The notes beneath the pieces are model-generated. The model was given only the letters and a program-made list of their open reading frames with translations, was not told the origin of the DNA and made no database searches. 64,000 nt of DNA from an uncultured Rhizobiaceae group bacterium. GTDB lineage: Bacteria; Pseudomonadota; Alphaproteobacteria; Rhizobiales; Rhizobiaceae. Shown here one piece after another: positions 28,018 through 35,600 of the stretch. The stretch covers positions 186,001-250,000 of the forward strand of contig CANMVS010000008.1 of NCBI GenBank assembly GCA_947501445.1. The letters are read 5' to 3'. The translations under genes and the position numbers were made by a program. Within the stretch, counting starts at the first letter, position 1. Each line of letters begins with the position of its first letter.

Positions 28018-28749
28018 TTATTGATTAAGCTCAAAAGTCACGTTGACACTCACACGATACTGGTTTTCACCGGTGGCGACAGGCACAGAGGCATCCGCCG
28101 ATGATTTCATCGCCATTTCCGCACGCATCAGCGGGGCGGGAGACGGGTTCCTGTGCTGTTCGGAAATATTGGCGATACGGCCAAGGCCGACACCGGCTGC
28201 ATCTGTCAGCGTTGTGGCCTTGCTGACAGCATCCTGCATGGCCGCCGTGCGGGCCCTGGTTATGGCAGCCGATGGATCATCATTGGTAAACATGATCTGG
28301 CCGCCCTGATTGACGCCCAATGTCACGGATTTATCCAGAATTGAGCCAAGCTTGTCCAGATCGCGCACGCGCACCGTCAGCGAATTTGAAACCCGGTAGC
28401 CGATTATTTTTGGTGTCACGGGCTTGTTGTCCGTGCGGTCCGGGTAGAAATATTCAGGATCAATGGAAAAATTCGATGTTTGCAGGTCCCGCTGCTCAAT
28501 GCCGGCGCTGCTCATGGCGGCAAGGACCTCTGCCATGGCAGAATTATTGGCATCGAGCGCTGCCCGTGCCGTCTTGTCCTGACGCAGGACCGACAGGTTG
28601 ATCACGGCCATATCCGGAACGACATGGGCCGTGCCTTCACCTGTTACCGAAACAATGCCGGGCTTTTGTGCCTCATGCTCATCGGCCAGTGCAGGCAACG
28701 GTGTCATGGCAAGAGCAATGATGAATGCGACGGTTCGACGAGAAATCAT
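28018..28749 (-). CDS. SIMPL-domain (DUF541) periplasmic protein
   Basis: A 243-residue protein with an N-terminal signal peptide ('RTVAFIIALAMTPLPALA') and a SIMPL/DUF541 domain, the family of Brucella BP26/OMP28 and E. coli YggE. Typical blocks are 'VSVTGEGTAHVVPDMAVINL', 'GIEQRDLQTSNFSI' and 'IIGYRVSNSLTVRVRDLDKL'. These proteins form periplasmic ring-shaped oligomers and have been linked to oxidative stress tolerance. The start is ATG 28747-28749; the longer frame to 28926 lacks a signal at its N-terminus. Confidence 0.92.
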   Translation of the reverse strand: MISRRTVAFIIALAMTPLPALADEHEAQKPGIVSVTGEGTAHVVPDMAVINLSVLRQDKTARAALDANNSAMAEVLAAMSSAGIEQRDLQTSNFSIDPEYFYPDRTDNKPVTPKIIGYRVSNSLTVRVRDLDKLGSILDKSVTLGVNQGGQIMFTNDDPSAAITRARTAAMQDAVSKATTLTDAAGVGLGRIANISEQHRNPSPAPLMRAEMAMKSSADASVPVATGENQYRVSVNVTFELNQ

Positions 28750-29061
28750 GTAGTACCCCAATGATTGGTGAAACCTATTTGAACGAACGTATTTTACCCT
28801 TCTCCCGGTCCGGGAGATTTGCAAAACGCCTCTGGCGACAAGGCACACTTGAAACAATTTTCGGTCCAAAACAACCCGCAAGACGTGAATAGGCGGATGG
28901 TATTCTGCCCGGATAAATTGATTCATTTGCGTCTTTCACCGATATAATTATGAACTCATTGCGGCAATGTCTTGTCGGGGGCGAAGAATTGGTCTATGCG
29001 GTTCCAGCTGGCGCATTTTTCCACCATTTTGCGTTCGAATCGGCGACACATTCGCCGGGTG
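28750..29061. other. SIMPL-gene upstream region
   Basis: 312 bases between the SIMPL gene and the tRNA. I see no gene. It should contain the promoters of both. Confidence 0.45.
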
Positions 29062-29139
29062 GGGCCTGTAGCTCAATTTGGTTAGAGCCGGCGGCTCATA
29101 ACCGCTTGGTTGGGGGTTCGAGTCCCTCCGGGCCCACCA
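29062..29139 (+). tRNA. tRNA with CAT anticodon (Met, or Ile2 if lysidine-modified)
   Basis: A complete cloverleaf with encoded CCA. The acceptor stem is GGGCCTG (29062-29068) with CGGGCCC (29129-29135), one G-U pair. The anticodon loop is CTCATAA on a GCGG/CCGC stem. The T loop is TTCGAGT on a 5-bp stem with one G-U pair. Elongator Met or Ile2 (C34 to lysidine) cannot be settled from anticodon alone. No initiator features (the C1-A72 mismatch is absent). The repeat-rich block starts right after it. Confidence 0.93.
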
Positions 29140-29494
29140 TTTACCAATAAAATCAACCGCTTAACTGGCGGTTTGCCAAGGCGTTCGCCATGAAGCAATG
29201 TCGGCAGCCAGACTACTCCCCTATAAAGAGATCGTCTGCTTGTTGGGCAGGCCGCAACTGTTTGAAAAGCGATTTGAGAGCTGAGTGAGCCCCTGTCATC
29301 AAATTCGTCTCTTCGGGTCACAGAGCTGTGGAAGTTGTCTGTACATTTAATGTTGACGCACACAAGCGGCTCAACAGGATACCACGCGGATGGCGATTGA
29401 AAGTGATGCCACGAGCCGGGCTCCCACGCCCGGTCTTTCTCATTCAAACACCCGGCACTGAATTCAGAGTGACAGGGTCCAGCCACCGGGACAC
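29140..29494. other. Region directly downstream of the tRNA
   Basis: No gene recognised. A short hairpin AACCGC/GCGGTT (29155-29173) may end the tRNA transcript. A second hairpin CCGGGC/GCCCGG (29416-29433), followed by TCTTTCT, looks like a weak plus-strand terminator. A long minus-strand frame crossing the tRNA is an artefact. Confidence 0.4.
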
Positions 29495-29560
29495 GGAATG
29501 CATCTGTAAAATCAAAGGCCGTGACTGGTTTCCCGTTTCTGCAAAAAATGAAACGGTCGG
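29495..29560 (+). repeat. Dispersed stem-loop repeat, copy R6 (partial)
   Basis: The right two thirds of the repeat, starting at GAATGCATC. Stem 2 arms CCGTTTC and GAAACGG are intact; stem 1 is missing. It ends 16 bases from the 3' end of the double-glycine peptide gene. Confidence 0.7.
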
Positions 29561-29575
29561 GTGTTTTGGGATTGT

Positions 29576-29746
29576 TCAGTTGCCCAGATAGTCCGACATT
29601 CTTCCTAGTCTGTGGTGCAACGTAAAACCACCTGTAACCTTCTCCAGATCGTCTGTTGACGCATCATCGGGTTGTTGAATCTCAGTTTTTTTTGCATCTT
29701 CAAAATTGTCGGTTTCGAGCTGCTGCGTGTTTTTTGTATCGGCCAT
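29576..29746 (-). CDS. Putative double-glycine-leader peptide (bacteriocin/microcin-like precursor)
   Basis: A 56-residue frame with ATG 29744-29746 and AGGACAGG five bases upstream. The N-terminal part is polar and acidic. Residues 30-40 read STDDLEKVTGG, matching the double-glycine leader: Ser at -11, Asp at -8, Leu at -7, Val at -4, Gly at -2 and -1. Cleavage after Gly40 would release a 16-residue core, FTLHHRLGRMSDYLGN, with two His, two Arg and no Cys. Such leaders are cut by C39-peptidase ABC exporters; none is in this window. It is too short for routine gene calling. Role as a secreted peptide is inferred from the leader alone. Confidence 0.6.
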   Translation of the reverse strand: MADTKNTQQLETDNFEDAKKTEIQQPDDASTDDLEKVTGGFTLHHRLGRMSDYLGN

Positions 29747-29908
29747 TTTACCTGTCCTTTATTGTTTGGTTGATGACATACTCAATATGTGGACTGGCGG
29801 GGCTACTTCAATATTGAAGTCTGTTACAAATAAGTAAGGCGAATTGAGCCAGTCGCAGCAGGCCAAAACTGCTGGATGTGTACTGGCCGACGCGTCCGGG
29901 TGAGTCAG
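29747..29908. promoter_or_regulatory. Upstream region of the double-glycine peptide gene
   Basis: About 160 bases, A+T-rich near the gene, without other coding potential. It presumably contains the minus-strand promoter. I cannot pick -35/-10 boxes with confidence. Confidence 0.3.
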
Positions 29909-30010
29909 AGCAATTCAGGCTTTGGCGGGATCAGCTAAATTTGTCTGGATCAACAAAAACCAAAGGCCGACACTGTTGTCCCGTTTCTGATAAAACGTGA
30001 AACGGTCTGG
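29909..30010 (+). repeat. Dispersed stem-loop repeat, copy R7
   Basis: A full-length but diverged copy. Stem 1 has decayed; stem 2 (CCGTTTC/GAAACGG) is perfect. It lies in intergenic space between the double-glycine peptide gene and paralogue P1. Confidence 0.8.
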
Positions 30011-30267
30011 TGCAGGTATCACCGGCGGATCATCACCAGTCCACGAATGAACATCGCGAGCCGATGCCCGGAAGATGCCGGTTTTGTCTTGCGCTACAGA
30101 TAGTCCATCAATGCATCGTATAGTCGCCACCCTTGCCGGTAAGATGCGCTCAGTCGTGAATAGGTCCGGCCTTGCCGGCCTGCGCGGCCATGGCAGCAGA
30201 TCATGTTCTCAAGACTCAAGCTGGCAATCGCTGGCACCGTTGTCGCCGCCCTCGCGACCGCTGTTCA

Positions 30268-30711
30268 TTAGCCACACCTTATTGGAGGGCAGGGAGCCCC
30301 ACCGCCACACCTAATTGGGGGGCAGACATAACTGAAATTCGCCCTCTCAGCCACAACCTTGCCGCCGGCTTTCTCGCAGCTTGGCGGATCTTGTGTAAGC
30401 ACCGCCACATCATTAATTGAGCAATGGGTACCCTCTATTGTCTGTGCCATGGTTGCATGGGTATGGGGCGGGATTGTTGCCGGTTGGATCAGTTGTGCCG
30501 GCATGTAAACAATCATGGGCACCAAACCGGGGGGGGCTGCGAGAGGATGTGTCGGGATTGAGTAAAATACCGGTGTTTCACTTGTCTTTGAGTCTTGTTT
30601 AACCAACTCAGCCTCCAATACACCAAGTTCACTTGTATGACCGGAGGTAGCACTCAATGAAATAATTCCGATGCCAGCCGCAACAGCGATTTTTAATATT
30701 TTGTAAGTCAC
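30268..30711 (-). CDS. Secreted two-Cys paralogue P1
   Basis: A 147-residue member of the six-gene family of this block. It has a signal peptide (about residues 1-25), a Ser/Thr-rich spacer, 'HPLAAPPGLVPMIVYMPAQ', a 'PPHTHA' segment, and the two-Cys module 'GTHCSINDVAVLTQDPPSC' followed by EKAGGKVVAERA. The tail holds an 11-residue tandem duplication of CPPIRCG with four extra Cys. The start is GTG 30709-30711 with AAGGA upstream. A promoter TTGACT-18-TAATAT lies just upstream. Function unknown. Confidence 0.8.
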   Translation of the reverse strand: MTYKILKIAVAAGIGIISLSATSGHTSELGVLEAELVKQDSKTSETPVFYSIPTHPLAAPPGLVPMIVYMPAQLIQPATIPPHTHATMAQTIEGTHCSINDVAVLTQDPPSCEKAGGKVVAERANFSYVCPPIRCGGGAPCPPIRCG

Positions 30712-30742
30712 AGTGCAAATCCTTGAATTATGTAATAATCAA

Positions 30743-30772
30743 ATATTATGTAGTATAGTCACGTAAAGTCAA
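30743..30772 (-). promoter_or_regulatory. Promoter of paralogue P1
   Basis: On the minus strand, TTGACT (complement of 30767-30772), an 18-base spacer, then TAATAT (complement of 30743-30748). It lies about 35 bases before the GTG start. Confidence 0.5.
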
Positions 30773-30829
30773 ATATTGAGTCATGAATACTGTATAATAT
30801 AGCATGTGAGTCGTGATTTTATAGAAAAA

Positions 30830-31446
30830 CCGGACTTTCAATAGCTCCACTGTCAGGAGTGCATGATAGCGGCATATCGGGCAACCAGCGCCGTGTGGAG
30901 AGAGTTTGGTGATGTATGAGCAACGGCAGACGACCCACAATCTGTAACCCAGACGTGCCTGAAATGCGTAATGCGGGCAGGGCAGGGACTGTCCGGCAGG
31001 TTCCTCACCATTCAAGGAGTGATAGCGGCAAGCACATGCATTCGTTGGTCCAATTGTCGATCTTGTCGAGGGTCGACCGGGGACAGTGTTGCATTTGGGG
31101 GAGGAGCGCAGATCACGGGCACATCGAACAGACGGTCGCCCCCATCGGCAGCTCTGTCCGGCAGGTCACGGAACTTCAAATGCGGTGCGGTTTGCCAGGC
31201 TTGAGGCGCTTGATGATCGCAATGGTAAATTACATATTCTGCGGGCACAGGTTTATCAAAACTGGTTCAAGTCGCGCGCGTAGCGATATCACCAATTAAA
31301 TTACCGATCCTGAAAACCGGTTGTGGACGCTGAAGAGTGATAGTTGAAACTGGTCAAGCGTAATTGAACGCCTGACCAGACTTAAAGTGCTGCAGAAGGA
31401 GCAGTCAAAGACACTGAAGCGGGTATTGAGGGCTATCGAGCGGTGA
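30830..31446 (+). pseudogene. Decayed coding relic A beside paralogue P2
   Basis: No intact gene. Segments from about 31150 to 31446 match a second relic at 35935-36234. Both encode GTSNAV and LDDR blocks and end in a 25-residue reading RLT...QKEQSKTL...LRAIE with a stop (31369-31446 here, 18 of 25 residues shared). Frames are broken between the blocks. It probably derives from a mobile-element or recombinase gene, but I cannot name the family. Confidence 0.45.
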
Positions 31447-31451
31447 AATTG

Positions 31452-31922
31452 CTAATCCCCACACTCGACGGAGTAGCTCTTACACCATGGAAGACCACCA
31501 TTACTCCATCTCCCAAAGCTTGCTTTTTCAGCCACAACCTTGCCACCTGCCTTTTGACAACTCGGCACATCTTTCGTCAGCATTCCCACATCATTGATAG
31601 AGCAATGTGTTGCATTGATTGTCAGCGCTGCCTGAGGTGCATGTGTATGTGGGGCAACCGGGGGTGCAGCAGGTGCTGCCATTGGCTGGCTGTGCATCTG
31701 CTGTGCAGGCACATAGACAATCATGGGAACCATGCCGGGAGGGACGGCGAGGGGCTGCGTCGGGGTTGAGAGGCCACCATGAGAATTAATACCAAAGCCG
31801 GAAGGGTTGGTAGAGAAGACTGTGGGCTTTATTCCAAAAGTTTGTGCAGCACTGGAGGAAACACCCAATGAGATAATAGTTATACAAGTGGCAATGGCAG
31901 AGTTTGATATTTTATAAATCAT
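31452..31922 (-). CDS. Secreted two-Cys paralogue P2
   Basis: A 156-residue paralogue. The signal peptide is about residues 1-25; a Ser/Gly/Asn-rich spacer follows (to about 55). Then 'PLAVPPGMVPMIVYVPAQQM', a Pro/Ala-rich 'AAPPVAPHTHAPQAA', the module 'ATHCSINDVGMLTKDVPSC' and QKAGGKVVAEKASF. The tail carries a second Cys pair (PWC...VEC). Start ATG 31920-31922 with AAGG upstream and the shared promoter element at 31962-31987. The relic block A abuts its 3' end by five bases. Confidence 0.82.
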   Translation of the reverse strand: MIYKISNSAIATCITIISLGVSSSAAQTFGIKPTVFSTNPSGFGINSHGGLSTPTQPLAVPPGMVPMIVYVPAQQMHSQPMAAPAAPPVAPHTHAPQAALTINATHCSINDVGMLTKDVPSCQKAGGKVVAEKASFGRWSNGGLPWCKSYSVECGD

Positions 31923-31961
31923 AGTATTGATACCTTATGTGGTTTATATAGTAATATTAAT

Positions 31962-31987
31962 AAGTAAAAATATGAAATATGCAATAG
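31962..31987 (-). promoter_or_regulatory. Shared promoter element of paralogue P2
   Basis: Minus strand: TTGCAT, a 16-base A+T-rich spacer ending TACT, then a TATTAA-like -10. The same arrangement precedes P3 and P6. Confidence 0.55.
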
Positions 31988-32627
31988 TTTTATTGATATT
32001 TTTGCGTGCATGATGTTTTTTGCAAAATTCGGCAAATCCGGTTCGCACCAGCGCCTGTCTCAGAAGGGCAAAATGGCAGCATGCACGGCGAATTATCATC
32101 TCCAAAGGAAGACGTTCCAGACCCCGGATGTTCCTGAAAGCTGCATGCGGGCCGCAATGGCGCTCTGGTCGTTATGGCGGGCTGCCCACCATTCAAGGAG
32201 CGCTATAATAGAGCGCATGTGCTCCTGGAAGCGATTGACGGTCTTGCAGAAGGTCTGACTGGTGACACAGCGTATTTTTAGGTAGACACGCAGATGAAGA
32301 ACCGCTTGAGTATCCGATTGATCTCATTGACATGACCATACCGGCTATGTGGTTTTTTTGTTGGTCTGATAACAGTCCTCATGTGCATCGGAAACGGGCC
32401 AAAGAGAAATCGCCTTGGTATTATCGGCCAGCGGCTTATGGCTCGGTTTCAACCACAAAACGGAAACCTGCCTGATAGTCCGCAGGGGTCAACCATGATG
32501 GTGCAATATGTGATACAGCGATCGACCCTCGCAATCTTTGGCGGGATGCCCGACAGTCGCTGGCCTTTCCGGGTGTTTTTGTTTGCCAGGGCAAAGGTGC
32601 CTGGTGACCGTAATGGTGTGTTCATGT
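31988..32627 (+). pseudogene. Decayed coding relic B
   Basis: No intact gene. Bases about 32395-32560 match 35766-35935 in relic C (shared NLPD-x-GST segment in translation). Short frames of 60-80 codons around 32010-32260 are broken. It is likely debris of the same element as relics A and C. Confidence 0.35.
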
Positions 32628-32723
32628 AATTCAGGATTTGACGGAATTGGCAAAACCTGAATGCGTCGACACAATCAAAGGCTGGCACCACGTCCCGTTT
32701 CTGACAAAATATCAAGCGGTCTG
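32628..32723 (+). repeat. Dispersed stem-loop repeat, copy R8
   Basis: A near full-length copy. Stem 1 has one mismatch (CAGGATTTG against CAAAACCTG); stem 2 is decayed. Confidence 0.82.
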
Positions 32724-32896
32724 ATGGGGTCCGGGCGAGAGAGGTTCGCATGGTTCGATACATTTCACCTGCAGGTGCGCACCGGGGGTGATCGTTGATG
32801 CCTGGCAGGCGACTTACATGAGCATTTGACCGGGAATAAGGTGCTTCAAAAGAAGTCATCAAAGCCGCTCAGCGGCAGGTGACGGTCTATGCATTA

Positions 32897-33334
32897 CTAT
32901 AATTGACACTTTTGCCAATTTTCTTTCGTGCATCCTATTGAAAACTTGAAACGCGTGCGCTCCGCCACAACCTTGCCCCCAGCCTTTTGACAACTTGGTG
33001 CATCCTTTGTGAGTACTGCCACATCATTGATTGAACAATGCGTCCCGACAATCGTCTGGGCGGCTTTTGGCGGCATTGGTGCATGGGAATGCGGCGGCAC
33101 TGCTGCAGGCTGCATCTGCTGTGCAGGCACATAGACAATCATCGGCACCATGCCGGGAGGGGCTGCCAAGGGCTGTGCCGGGATTGACAAGGCGGCCCTG
33201 CCTTCTGCTCGTTCCCATGCTTTAAGCAGTGCCTCTTCGGCAACGCTGGCATCGGTTGCATAACCGGGGGTAACACTCAGTGAAATGATTGCTACGCCAG
33301 CAGCAATTGCGGTTTTAATTAATTTACTTGTCAT
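32897..33334 (-). CDS. Secreted two-Cys paralogue P3
   Basis: A 145-residue paralogue: signal peptide (about 1-26, 'YATD' near the cut), an acidic/Ala-rich helix-like spacer 'SVAEEALLKAWERAEGRAA', 'PLAAPPGMVPMIVYVPAQQM', 'VPPHSHAPMPPKAA', the module 'GTHCSINDVAVLTKDAPSC' and QKAGGKVVAERTRF. The tail has a Cys pair IGCTKENWQKC. Start ATG 33332-33334. The shared promoter lies at 33369-33401. Confidence 0.83.
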   Translation of the reverse strand: MTSKLIKTAIAAGVAIISLSVTPGYATDASVAEEALLKAWERAEGRAALSIPAQPLAAPPGMVPMIVYVPAQQMQPAAVPPHSHAPMPPKAAQTIVGTHCSINDVAVLTKDAPSCQKAGGKVVAERTRFKFSIGCTKENWQKCQL

Positions 33335-33368
33335 AACGTAGATTCCAAATGGTTGTTAATACATGAGT

Positions 33369-33401
33369 TATATTAAGTATTAAATTGAAAAATGCAATAT
33401 A
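33369..33401 (-). promoter_or_regulatory. Shared promoter element of paralogue P3
   Basis: Minus strand: TTGCAT, 16-base spacer, TAATAT about 35 bases before the ATG. The spacer and -35 are nearly identical to those upstream of P6. Confidence 0.62.
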
Positions 33402-33471
33402 TTTTAATTTGTATTTCCGTATGTTGCGTGAATATTGAGTTTTACCAGAAAGTGAACGTCTATCAGTGCCG

Positions 33472-33563
33472 GACAGTCTCACGTTTTGTCAGAAACGGGA
33501 CAAGGGTATCGGCCTTAGATTTTGTGGATGCATTCAGGTTTTGCCGATTCGCTCAAAACCTGA
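33472..33563 (-). repeat. Dispersed stem-loop repeat, copy R9 (inverted)
   Basis: A full-length copy in reverse orientation. Stem 1 arms are perfect (CAGGTTTTG/CAAAACCTG) although the loop has changed. It sits upstream of P3. Confidence 0.85.
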
Positions 33564-33722
33564 AGTGCACCAAATGGTTGTACTGGCGGGTTAGAGGGCT
33601 CAGTCTGAGACCGGTTTAAAGGGACCGATGCAAACCCCGGCGATTAGCACCATCTGCGAACGTATTATAGATCATCAGGCGTGAATGGGAGAACTGGAGC
33701 GTGATGGTAAAGGCGCACACAG

Positions 33723-34115
33723 TTATTTCACAGGCCATGGGTATGGATGGCATCCATTCTTATGGCAATTCAAACGAACAATCCCAAACGCAGACTTGGT
33801 ATATGCAACTTCTCCGCCAGCCTTTTCACAACTCGGCGCATCCTGCGTCAGCACAGCCACGTCATTGATTAAGCAATGCGTACCCTCAATCGTTGCAGCT
33901 TGTGGCGCATGTGTATGCGGTGGGATCGGTGCTTGCATCTGTTGTGCTGGCACATAGATGATCATGGGCACCATGCCGGGAGGGGGAGCGGGTAGGGCGA
34001 ATGCCATTCGCGGAGGTTGAGGTGGTTTACTGTCATGCGCATACCCCGACCCAACACCCGAAACCCCAACCAACAAACAAGTCGCCAGTGTAGTTTTTGT
34101 CAATCTTGAGATCAT
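33723..34115 (-). CDS. Secreted two-Cys paralogue P4
   Basis: A 130-residue paralogue: signal peptide (about 1-27), short Pro-rich spacer, 'PAPPPGMVPMIIYVPAQQMQ', 'PIPPHTHAPQAATIE', module 'GTHCLINDVAVLTQDAPSC', then EKAGGEVAYTKSAF, which departs from the KVVAE consensus. The tail has LNCHKNGC. Start ATG 34113-34115. It lies 72 bases downstream of P5 on the same strand and may be co-transcribed with it. Its core is nearly identical in DNA to P5 while both ends differ. Confidence 0.82.
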   Translation of the reverse strand: MISRLTKTTLATCLLVGVSGVGSGYAHDSKPPQPPRMAFALPAPPPGMVPMIIYVPAQQMQAPIPPHTHAPQAATIEGTHCLINDVAVLTQDAPSCEKAGGEVAYTKSAFGIVRLNCHKNGCHPYPWPVK

Positions 34116-34187
34116 AATGTTGTGCCTTGTATTTTACATAAGATAATCTTTGAACGGATTTGGGGTGCTTCAATTCAGGTGAATGAG

Positions 34188-34604
34188 CTATAGACATCCT
34201 TTGTGCGTCATTAGGTCACAACCGCTGCTTGGATTTTCGAACAAAGCCCTTTCCGCTACAACTTTCCCACCAGCCTTCTCACAACTCGGTGCATCCTGTG
34301 TAAGCACAGCCACGTCATTGATTAAGCAATGCGTGCCCTCAATCGTTGCAGCTTGTGGCGCATGTGTATGCGGTGGGATCGGTGCTTGCATCTGTTGTGC
34401 TGGCACATAAATGATCATTGGGACCATGCCGGGAGGGGCGGAAAGTGGGGTTGTGGGGAGCCCGAAGAATGCGGGTGGGTATCCCGGGGTATTTGGGCCG
34501 TGTGCGCCACCTGGATGAATCCCTTCGGCAAACACCGCCCCGATACCTCCAGTGCCAACCAGCAGACACGTCACAAATGCAGTTTTGATCAATCTTGTAA
34601 TCAT
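34188..34604 (-). CDS. Secreted two-Cys paralogue P5
   Basis: A 138-residue paralogue: signal peptide (about 1-25), a Gly/Pro/His-rich spacer, 'PLSAPPGMVPMIIYVPAQQ', 'PIPPHTHAPQAATIE', module 'GTHCLINDVAVLTQDAPSC', EKAGGKVVAERALF, and a tail with a Cys pair GCDLMTHKGC. Start ATG 34602-34604. It lies upstream of P4 on the same strand. Function unknown. Confidence 0.83.
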   Translation of the reverse strand: MITRLIKTAFVTCLLVGTGGIGAVFAEGIHPGGAHGPNTPGYPPAFFGLPTTPLSAPPGMVPMIIYVPAQQMQAPIPPHTHAPQAATIEGTHCLINDVAVLTQDAPSCEKAGGKVVAERALFENPSSGCDLMTHKGCL

Positions 34605-34725
34605 GTCCCTGTACCTCTGTAGTAATGTATTTCATCAGTATAGGCACAAATGTATTTCAAATGGAATGGTGAATATGGAGCTTGTTGCGATTGTTATTTA
34701 TGTTCTTTGCCAAAGGTAAAGAAAA

Positions 34726-34851
34726 ACAGGCTGGCACATATACAATCATGGGCAACACGCCGGCAGGCACCGGGTGCCGTGAATTGTGGAGGTCGGCAAG
34801 TTCCCCGAGCGGCACACTGTGCCCCATCGAGGGTAAAAGAGTTACCGCGCA
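34726..34851. pseudogene. Paralogue relic fused to a shortened tandem-repeat unit (T0)
   Basis: Minus-strand bases about 34726-34760 still encode the family motif as 'LPMIVYVPA', but the frame then runs into a tandem-repeat unit (from about 34765). That unit has an internal deletion of roughly 270 bases with its junction at a short GCGCAG identity. It looks like a seventh paralogue destroyed by the repeat array. Confidence 0.55.
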
Positions 34852-35209
34852 GAAGAGACGTCCTGTGAACACGTGGGTTTGGCAGGCGGGGTTGATTTGT
34901 TTTCTATTCACGGCGCACCGGCGCTTTCGCGCCTGCCTCCATAGGGGGCGGCCAAATTATTGGCCGGGCCGCGGTCGCGGCCTGTTTGAGTGCCATGCAG
35001 GATGGTACCGGGTGCCGTGAACTCTGACTCTCGAGAGATTTCCCGGGCTGCACGCCGTGCCCCATCGAGAGCGCACGGTTACCCGCGAAGCGGCAAGCGC
35101 GAATTGCGCGACGGGCCTGATGGCCCGCCCCGTCTGGAGCCAGCGCCGTAAGGCGCGATACGGCGCGAAGACATTCATACAAAGTCATCAGTATTCGGGT
35201 CGCAGCACA
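34852..35209. repeat. 358-bp tandem repeat, unit T1
   Basis: A full unit of 358 bases, from GAAGAGACGTCCTGTGAACA to the next GAAGAG. It is G+C-rich with several nested inverted repeats, for example GGCCGGGCCGCGGTCGCGGCC-like and GGGCCTGATGGCCCG-like blocks. The minus-strand frame starting MNRKQINPACQTHVFTG recurs in each unit but looks incidental. Confidence 0.85.
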
Positions 35210-35566
35210 GAAGAGCGTTCCTGTGAACACGTGGGTTTGGCAGGCGGGGTTGATTTGTTTTCTATTCACGGCGCACCGGCGCTTGCGCGCCTGCCTCCAT
35301 AGGGGGCGGCCAAATTATTGGCCGGGCCGCGGTCGCGGCCTGATTGAGTGCCATGCAGAAAGGCACCGGGTGCGGCGAGTTGTGACTCTCGAGAGATTTC
35401 CCGAGCGGCACCCTGTGCCCCATCATGGGCAAAAGAATTACCGCGCAGCGGCAAGCGCGAACGCGCGTCGGGCCTGATGGCCCGCCCCGTCTGGAGCCAG
35501 CGCCGTAAGGCGCGATACGGCGCGAAGACATTTATACAAAGCCATCAGTATTCGGGTTGCAGCGCA
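35210..35566. repeat. 358-bp tandem repeat, unit T2
   Basis: A full unit of 357 bases, over 90% like T1 by eye. Main differences are small: GATTGAGTGCC for GTTTGAGTGCC and changes around 35365-35440. Confidence 0.85.
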
Positions 35567-35600
35567 GAAGAGACATCCTGTGAACACGTGGGTTTGGCTG
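35567..35600. repeat. 358-bp tandem repeat, stub T3
   Basis: The first 34 bases of a third unit (through GTGGGTTTGGCT), after which the sequence becomes unrelated. Confidence 0.75.

Noticed and set aside
29082-29486. 134-codon minus-strand frame ending GGPGGTRTPNQAVMSRRL
   Set aside because: Its C-terminal part is the antisense translation of the tRNA gene, a well-known annotation artefact.
30203-30271. 22-codon plus-strand frame starting MFSRLKLAIAG, resembling the start of a phage spanin-like membrane protein
   Set aside because: Very short, overlaps the 3' end of P1, and has no continuation. It could be a phage relic, but the evidence is too thin to list as a gene.
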